This document shows positions 58,843 to 64,000 of a DNA stretch of 64,000 bases, one piece after another. Source of the DNA: Ruania alkalisoli (GTDB lineage Bacteria > Actinomycetota > Actinomycetes > Actinomycetales > Beutenbergiaceae). The stretch spans positions 4,063,581 through 4,127,580 of the forward strand of contig NZ_CP063169.1 of the NCBI RefSeq assembly GCF_014960965.1, written 5' to 3'. The notes under the pieces were generated by a model. That model was not told the origin of the DNA and did no database searches. It was given only the letters and a program-made list of their open reading frames with translations. Within the stretch, counting starts at the first letter, position 1. The number at the start of each line of letters is the position of its first letter. Both the position numbers and the translations under genes were made by a program.

Positions 58843-61425
58843 TCAGGTCCGCATCCGGCGATGCCGCCCGTGCCCGAGTATCTCGGGCTCCGAGTCCGGC
58901 AGCTCCAGGATCGCCTCGGCACCCACGGGTACCGTCACATCGACCACGAGTTCACCCCGGGCGATCCGCCACGAGATCGCAGCCTCGCCGTAGGGGGTGA
59001 GGTGCCGCGCCGAGGCGTGGGTGAGCCCGCCGCCGGGCCGCGGGGCGAACCGGATCCGGCGATACCCAGGCTCAGCCGGAGCGAGCCCGGCCACCACCCG
59101 GTGCAGCCAGTCCGCCACGGCGCCGAGGGCGTAGTGGTTGAACGAAGTCATCTTCCCCGGGTTCACCGTGCCGTCGGGGAGCATCGAGTCCCAGCGCTCC
59201 CACACCGTGGTCGCGCCCTGCTCCACCTGATACAGCCAGCTGGGGCACTCGCGCTCCTGCAGCAGCCCGTACGCGGTCTCCAACTCACCGGCCGAGGTCA
59301 GCGCGTCGGTCACCAGCGGCGTGCCCACAAAACCAGTCGCAATCCGGTGCCCGGCCTCACGGACCAGCTCGGCCAGCCGCCGTCCGGCCACCTCCCGCTG
59401 CCCGGGAGTGAGCAGGTCGAACTCCAACCCCAAGGCATAGGCGGTGACGGCGTCACTGGTCATCCGCCCGTCCGGCAGTACGTACGTGGCCTGGAATGCC
59501 TCGGCGACGGCGTCCGCGAGCCTCCCATAGCGCGCCGCATCCTCCGTAGCACCTAGCCGATCTGCCATCTGGGCCATCAGCCGGGAGGACCGCGCGAAGT
59601 ACGCAGTGGCCACCAGGTACCGATCGGTGCGAGCGTCGGCCGGGTCGTCCGGCGGGGCGGCCGGGTCGAGCCAGTCCCCGAGTTGGAAGCCCTCGTCCCA
59701 CAGGTGATCGTCGCCGGCGAGCCGGTCCACCAGGTCCACCCACCGGCTGGCGCTGCCGTACTGGGTCTCGAGCACCCCGGCATCGCCGAAGCGCTGGTAC
59801 AAGGTCCACGGCAACATGGTGGCCACATCACCCCAGGCGGCGCCGGGGCGGATCGGGGTCCACATCCGGTGCGCCGGGATCACGGGCACATACCAGGGCA
59901 CGGTGCCGTCAGGGAGCTGATCAGCCTCGACGTCACGCAACCAGCCGGCGAGCATGCCGGAAACGTCGTACAGATAGGAGGCCGTGGGGCCGAACACCTG
60001 GATGTCCCCGGTCCACCCGGCGCGTTCGTCGCGCTGCGGGCAGTCGGTGGGCACGTCCACGAAATTGGAGCGCATCCCCCAGACGATGTTCTCGTGCAGC
60101 TGGCTCACGAGCTCATCGGAGCACTCGAACCAGCCGGTGCGCTCGGCGTCGGTGTGCAGCACCCGCGCCACCAGGGCACCGTCGGCCACATCGGCATCGA
60201 GATCACCCGGCCAGCCCTCCACCTCGACGTAGCGGAACCCGTGGAAGGTGAACCGCGGCTCCCACTGCTCTGTCTCGCGCCCGGCGAGGGTGTAGTGGTC
60301 GGTGGACCGTGCCGATCGCAAGGGTCGCGTGTACAGCTCCCCCTCCTGCAGCACCTCGGCGGTACGCAGCCGCACCGTGGTCCCCTCCGGGCCACTCACC
60401 CGGATCCGCACCCGGCCCGCGAGGTTCTGCCCGAAGTCGAGGATCCGGTTGCCAGCGGGCGAGGTGAGCACCGCAACGGGCCTGATCTCTTCGGTGCAGC
60501 GCACCGGGGGGGCCGTCGGGGCGACCAGCGTGGCGGGGTCGCGGTAACGCACCGCCACCTGCTCCCACGTGCCGTCGTCGAAACCGGGAGCGGACCAGCC
60601 GAGTTGCTCCAGCCGGGCGTCGTGATCCTCGCCGTCGTAGATGCCCGACCGCAGGATCGGACTTGGCGCCGTCCGCCAGCTGCCATCGGTGGCGATGGTG
60701 TCCACGCGCCCGTCGGTGTAGGTCACCTCGAGCTGGCCGATGAAGGACAGGTCCTCCCCGAAGACATTGCGGAACCCCTCGTACCAGCCGATTCGGCCGC
60801 GATACCAGCCATCCGCTAGCCAGGCCCCGACGGCGTTCTGCCCCGGGTGCACCAGCTCGGTGACGTCGTAGGTGTAGTAGCGAAGCCGCGTGTTGTAGGA
60901 GGTCCAGCCCGGCGAGAGCGTATCGGTACCGACCCGGGCGCCGTTGAGCTCGGCCTCGTAGAGCCCGTGGGCGCTGGCGTACAGGCGGGCGCAAGCGATG
61001 TCGCCGTCGAGAGAGAACTCCCGGCGCACCAGGGAGGGCCGGCGGGTGTCGGAATCGCGCGGTTCCAGCCACCGGGCGCCGACGGGCCGAGCCTGCCAGT
61101 CTTCGGGGCGGAGCAGTCCGGTCTCCACGACGGTTGGCTCGGACCGATCTGACCAGCGCCCGTCCTCGCCCCGGACCTGCACGCGGACTGTCGCGACCTC
61201 CCGGGACGACAGCGGTTCCAGCGGCCACGGAACGAGGATCTGTTCGGCCGAATCGACCTCCACGGCGTGCTCGTCGCCACCGCGGGCCATGAGCAGCCGG
61301 TAACCGACCTGTTGCCACCCAGGCGGTGCGGAGCGGACCCGCCAGGAGATCCTCGGGCTCGCCTCGCCGATGCCCAGCGGCTCGCGGTGATGTTCGATCG
61401 TGGGGGCGTCGACAATGACGCTCAT
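58843..61425 (-). CDS. GH78 alpha-L-rhamnosidase
   Basis: The 860-aa product follows the GH78 order: an N-terminal Fn3-like region (GIGEASPRISWRVRSA), a Bac_rhamnosid_N carbohydrate-binding domain (ASAHGLYEAELNG, SPGWTSYNTRLRYYTYDV), and an (alpha/alpha)6 barrel with DVPTDCPQRDERAGWTGD (catalytic acid region) and RWDSMLPDGTVNPG. A short C-terminal beta domain ends the chain. It releases terminal L-rhamnose. ATG 61425 is preceded by AAGGTGG. A longer open frame upstream of it has no matching protein and is antisense to the next gene. It is cytosolic. Confidence 0.95.
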   Translation of the reverse strand: MSVIVDAPTIEHHREPLGIGEASPRISWRVRSAPPGWQQVGYRLLMARGGDEHAVEVDSAEQILVPWPLEPLSSREVATVRVQVRGEDGRWSDRSEPTVVETGLLRPEDWQARPVGARWLEPRDSDTRRPSLVRREFSLDGDIACARLYASAHGLYEAELNGARVGTDTLSPGWTSYNTRLRYYTYDVTELVHPGQNAVGAWLADGWYRGRIGWYEGFRNVFGEDLSFIGQLEVTYTDGRVDTIATDGSWRTAPSPILRSGIYDGEDHDARLEQLGWSAPGFDDGTWEQVAVRYRDPATLVAPTAPPVRCTEEIRPVAVLTSPAGNRILDFGQNLAGRVRIRVSGPEGTTVRLRTAEVLQEGELYTRPLRSARSTDHYTLAGRETEQWEPRFTFHGFRYVEVEGWPGDLDADVADGALVARVLHTDAERTGWFECSDELVSQLHENIVWGMRSNFVDVPTDCPQRDERAGWTGDIQVFGPTASYLYDVSGMLAGWLRDVEADQLPDGTVPWYVPVIPAHRMWTPIRPGAAWGDVATMLPWTLYQRFGDAGVLETQYGSASRWVDLVDRLAGDDHLWDEGFQLGDWLDPAAPPDDPADARTDRYLVATAYFARSSRLMAQMADRLGATEDAARYGRLADAVAEAFQATYVLPDGRMTSDAVTAYALGLEFDLLTPGQREVAGRRLAELVREAGHRIATGFVGTPLVTDALTSAGELETAYGLLQERECPSWLYQVEQGATTVWERWDSMLPDGTVNPGKMTSFNHYALGAVADWLHRVVAGLAPAEPGYRRIRFAPRPGGGLTHASARHLTPYGEAAISWRIARGELVVDVTVPVGAEAILELPDSEPEILGHGRHRRMRT

Positions 61426-61443
61426 GGGAACCACCTTCGCTTC

Positions 61444-61453
61444 GAAACGTTTC
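61444..61453. promoter_or_regulatory. LacI-type operator in divergent GH78/DUF5060 promoter
   Basis: GAAACGTTTC is a perfect palindrome, 19 bases before the GH78 start, with the central CG typical of LacI operators. A second half-match GCACGTTTCA lies at about 61498-61507 in the same 153-base spacer. Together they could control both GH78 and the gene at 61579. Confidence 0.55.
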
Positions 61454-61578
61454 ACTCTCATCGTAGTAGACGCTAGATTAGTCTCCTGACGCAACTGAGC
61501 ACGTTTCAACCGCCCTGGCACGCAGCGCCTGGGGCGAGCGAGAGCCCGTCGATGTGCGGGACGACGAGGAGGTCGGGT

Positions 61579-63135
61579 ATGCCGCAGCAGATAGCGCACG
61601 TGAACCAGCCGCACGAGATCGAGTTCACCGGACCGGAGCAGCCGATCCGCGCCGATCGCGTGCCGTTCCAGGCCACGTTCACCCACGAGAGCGGCCGGTC
61701 CATGACCGTCTTGGGCTTCTGGGACGGCGAGCGCCGCTACCTCGCTCGCATCGCTCCCCCGCTCGCCGGAAGGTGGACCTGGCGCACCACCAGTGACGCT
61801 GCCGAACTGGATGGCCGATCTGGCGAGTTCACCGCTGAGCCGGCTGAGCCCGCTGGGTCGGCCGAATCCGACCGCTCCCCCGGACACGGAGTCGTCCGCG
61901 TCAACGCCCGCTTCCACTTCGCGCATGAGGACGGCACGCCGTTCCGCCCGGTGGGGGCCACCGTCTACAACTGGATCCATCAGGACGAGGCGCTGCGCAC
62001 CGAGACGGTCGAATCGCTCAGTGCTGCCGGCCTGAACAAGCTCCGCTTCATGGTCTTCCCGCAGGCCGGCGGGTACGTCGAACACGTCCCCGAGCTGATG
62101 CCGTTCGAGAAGACGGCGAACGGCTGGGACGTGGGCCGCCCGAACATCGAGTTCTTCCGCCGTCTGGACTCCCTTGTCGCGGACCTGGGCAACCGCGGCA
62201 TCGAGGCCGATGTGCTCATCTTCGACGCCTACGATCGCGGCGCCTTCGGCCTGAACGAGCTCACCGAGGAACAGGACGCCGCCTACCTGCGCTACCTGGT
62301 GGCCCGCCTCGGCGCCTATCCGAACGTGTGGTGGTCGCTGTGCAACGAGTTCGACCAGATGACCGACCGGCCCACCGAGCGTTGGACGCGCGCCGGTGAG
62401 CTGCTCGCCGAGATCGACGCACACGACCACCTGCGTTCGATCCACAACTGGATCGAGCTCTACGACTACAACCAGCCGTGGGTCACGCACGCCTCGATCC
62501 AGAACGGCTTCGCCACCGAGGCACTCGGTCGCGCGAGCCTGTACCGCGACGTCTATGGCAAGCCGGTCGTGCTGGATGAGATCAAGTACGAGGGCGACTG
62601 CCCCGAACGCTGGGGCCAGCTCAGCGGGCAGGAGCTGGTGGACCGGTTCTGGATCACCACCAGCTCGGGTTGCTACGCCTCGCACGGGGAGAGTTTCGTC
62701 ACCGAGTCGGGCAGCCTGCACATCGTCGAGGGTGGCCGGCTGCGCGGTGAGAGCCCCGTGCGCCTGGGCTTCCTGCGCGAGGTGCTGGAGGGACTGAACG
62801 TCCCCGGCCTGGACCCGATCGACAAGTGGGACGACCCGGCCTGCGTCGTCGGCACGCCCCGCGAGCAGTACCTCGTCTACCTCGGCCGCGAAGCCCCTGC
62901 CGAGTGGACGTTCCGGCTGCCGCAGGGCCACGGCGGCGACCGACTCGAGGTGGGAGACGCCTTCGCGGTCGAGATCATCGACACCTGGAATATGACGCGC
63001 ACCCCGGCACCGGAGTCGTTCGCGCTGACAGACGTACAGCGCAACGATGCCTACGCCACCGGCAACGCCCCGCTCAGCCTGCCCGAGGGGGAGGCGATCG
63101 CCCTGCTGATCACCCGCGTCCCCAGCGCCGCCTGA
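61579..63135 (+). CDS. DUF5060 / apiosidase-like (DUF4038) / DUF5605 hydrolase
   Basis: The 518-aa product has an N-terminal DUF5060 beta domain (FTHESGRSMTVLGFWDG), a TIM barrel of the apiosidase-like DUF4038 group (TPFRPVGATVYNWIHQ, SLCNEFDQM with Glu acid/base, VVLDEIKYEGD with Glu nucleophile) and a C-terminal DUF5605-type beta domain. GH140 apiosidases belong to this fold group, so removal of apiose is a possibility, although other specificities occur. ATG 61579 has GAGGAGG 7 bases before it. It is transcribed with the GH2 gene downstream. Confidence 0.82.
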   Translation: MPQQIAHVNQPHEIEFTGPEQPIRADRVPFQATFTHESGRSMTVLGFWDGERRYLARIAPPLAGRWTWRTTSDAAELDGRSGEFTAEPAEPAGSAESDRSPGHGVVRVNARFHFAHEDGTPFRPVGATVYNWIHQDEALRTETVESLSAAGLNKLRFMVFPQAGGYVEHVPELMPFEKTANGWDVGRPNIEFFRRLDSLVADLGNRGIEADVLIFDAYDRGAFGLNELTEEQDAAYLRYLVARLGAYPNVWWSLCNEFDQMTDRPTERWTRAGELLAEIDAHDHLRSIHNWIELYDYNQPWVTHASIQNGFATEALGRASLYRDVYGKPVVLDEIKYEGDCPERWGQLSGQELVDRFWITTSSGCYASHGESFVTESGSLHIVEGGRLRGESPVRLGFLREVLEGLNVPGLDPIDKWDDPACVVGTPREQYLVYLGREAPAEWTFRLPQGHGGDRLEVGDAFAVEIIDTWNMTRTPAPESFALTDVQRNDAYATGNAPLSLPEGEAIALLITRVPSAA

Positions 63136-63182
63136 ACGACCACCCACCTGCACGCGCCCGAGGGCCACGAGGAGAGAACAGC

Positions 63183-64000
63183 ATGAGTACCGCCCGCTAC
63201 TGGGAGTCCCACACCCCGGGTGAGGGTCGCCGTCGGCCTCGTGCCGAGGCACGCACGGATGCCCGCACCCTCTCCTTGAACGGCACCTGGCGGTTCCGGC
63301 TGTGCCCGACGGCGGAGGGCACCGGGGCAGAGTTCCTCGCCGAGGACTTCGACGACAGCGCGTGGGACGAGATCCGCGTGCCCTCGCACTGGGTACTGGA
63401 GAGCGTCACCCCCCTGGCCGGCGGTGAGCAGCGCTCGCTGCGCGGCAGCGCCGAGGGCCCGCTGTATACGAACACCGCGTTCCCGATCCCGATCGACCCG
63501 CCCCGGGTGCCCACCGAGAACCCGACCGGCGACTACCGGCTGGTCTTCGACGCCCCGGCCGACTGGGGCACCTCGATCCTGCGGCTGCGCGGGGTGGACT
63601 CGTGCGCGAAGGTGTGGCTGAACGGCGTCGAGTTGGGCTGGTCCACCGGCAGCCGGCTGCCGGTGGAGTACGACGCCCCGGTGCGCCCGGGCCGCAATGT
63701 GCTGTGCGTGCGGGTGCACCGCTGGTCGGCGGGCACCTACCTGGAGGACCAGGACATGTGGTGGCTGCCCGGGATCTTCCGGGACGTCGACGTGATCGAG
63801 CGCCCCACCGCCGCGATCGAGGACCACCACGTCCACGCCGACTACGACCACAGCACTGGTCTGGGCACGCTGCGGGTGGACGCCGAGGTCACCGACGGTT
63901 CTCCGGCCCGGGTGCGGGTACCCGAACTCGGGATCGACATCGGCGCCGGGGAGCAGGTCACTGCCACGGTCGCGCCATGGAGCGCGGACAGCCCGCGCCT
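63183..64000 (+). CDS. GH2 family beta-galactosidase-like enzyme (3' end outside window)
   Basis: 272 codons are visible to the right edge. The product starts with the sugar-binding domain of GH2 (LSLNGTWRFRLCPTAEG, IRVPSHWVLE, AKVWLNGVELGWSTGSRLPVEYD) and includes the LacZ-type DQDMWWLPGIFRDV segment before the second domain. The catalytic barrel is beyond the window. ATG 63183 follows GAGGAGAG. It is probably cotranscribed with the DUF5060 gene 47 bases upstream. Beta-galactosidase or beta-glucuronidase activity is possible. Confidence 0.9.
   Translation, partial: MSTARYWESHTPGEGRRRPRAEARTDARTLSLNGTWRFRLCPTAEGTGAEFLAEDFDDSAWDEIRVPSHWVLESVTPLAGGEQRSLRGSAEGPLYTNTAFPIPIDPPRVPTENPTGDYRLVFDAPADWGTSILRLRGVDSCAKVWLNGVELGWSTGSRLPVEYDAPVRPGRNVLCVRVHRWSAGTYLEDQDMWWLPGIFRDVDVIERPTAAIEDHHVHADYDHSTGLGTLRVDAEVTDGSPARVRVPELGIDIGAGEQVTATVAPWSADSPR

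Noticed and set aside
61426-63252. N-terminal 600-codon extension of the rhamnosidase frame on the - strand
   Set aside because: The extension is antisense to the DUF5060 gene and has no recognisable domain. The GH78 fold starts at ATG 61425 behind a good ribosome-binding site.

Overview
The window is high-GC DNA with dense coding, short spacers and many 1-8 nt start/stop overlaps. I infer a Gram-positive actinobacterium, most likely a saprophytic member of the Micrococcales. The support is GTG starts with strong AGGAGG sites, a Tat-secreted hydrolase, a WXG100/CpnT-like type VII substrate, an LAxTG (class E sortase) wall anchor, a CopD-CtaG fusion and a Bkd complex resembling the mycobacterial one. 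The genus is not proven. No rRNA, tRNA or CRISPR array was found.

Left part. 1-10.6 kb is a glycan-use locus: an SGNH esterase/beta-propeller protein cut by the left edge, a sugar ABC importer (binding lipoprotein and two permeases), a divergent GntR/FCD regulator, a sulfatase, an aldose-dehydrogenase-like aldo/keto reductase and a Tat-exported hydrolase. 10.7-19.8 kb is mixed: an SDR, a secreted NucA/NucB nuclease that looks frameshifted and is followed by a possible ComJ-like inhibitor, a coupled dehydrogenase/acyl-CoA ligase/thioesterase operon, msrA, and an HxlR regulator divergent from a quinone oxidoreductase. 19.9-27.7 kb holds CopD-CtaG and a MoxR/DUF58/Bat (von Willebrand) operon.

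Middle. 27.7-29.2 kb is an IS110-family element with a structured 5' leader, a bridge-RNA candidate. After an Eis-like acetyltransferase comes a type VII polymorphic toxin island (30.5-32.9 kb): a CpnT-like carrier and a GHE-type HNH nuclease as two separate ORFs, then two unrelated immunity-type genes, with the first ribosome-binding site beside and partly inside a perfect 16-bp hairpin. Next are a LacI regulator facing a wall-anchored GH20 hexosaminidase, a DUF2975/XRE pair and a three-gene branched-chain 2-oxoacid dehydrogenase operon.

Right part (42-64 kb) is a plant-polysaccharide island. A ChvE/GguAB-type sugar ABC operon with a ROK repressor and an extra ATPase is bracketed by two 48-nt repeats. 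It is followed by a coupled operon of GH127, RuBisCO-like protein and DUF1537 kinase, then a racemase-superfamily gene, a GH5-like hydrolase, GH95, GH78, a DUF5060/apiosidase-like hydrolase and the start of a GH2 enzyme. The combination of enzymes for L-fucose/L-galactose, L-rhamnose, L-arabinose and perhaps apiose with the enzyme pair known from D-apionate breakdown suggests an actinobacterial system for apiose-bearing pectin side chains (rhamnogalacturonan-II-like). That is the most interesting inference in the window. Substrates are inferred from family membership only.
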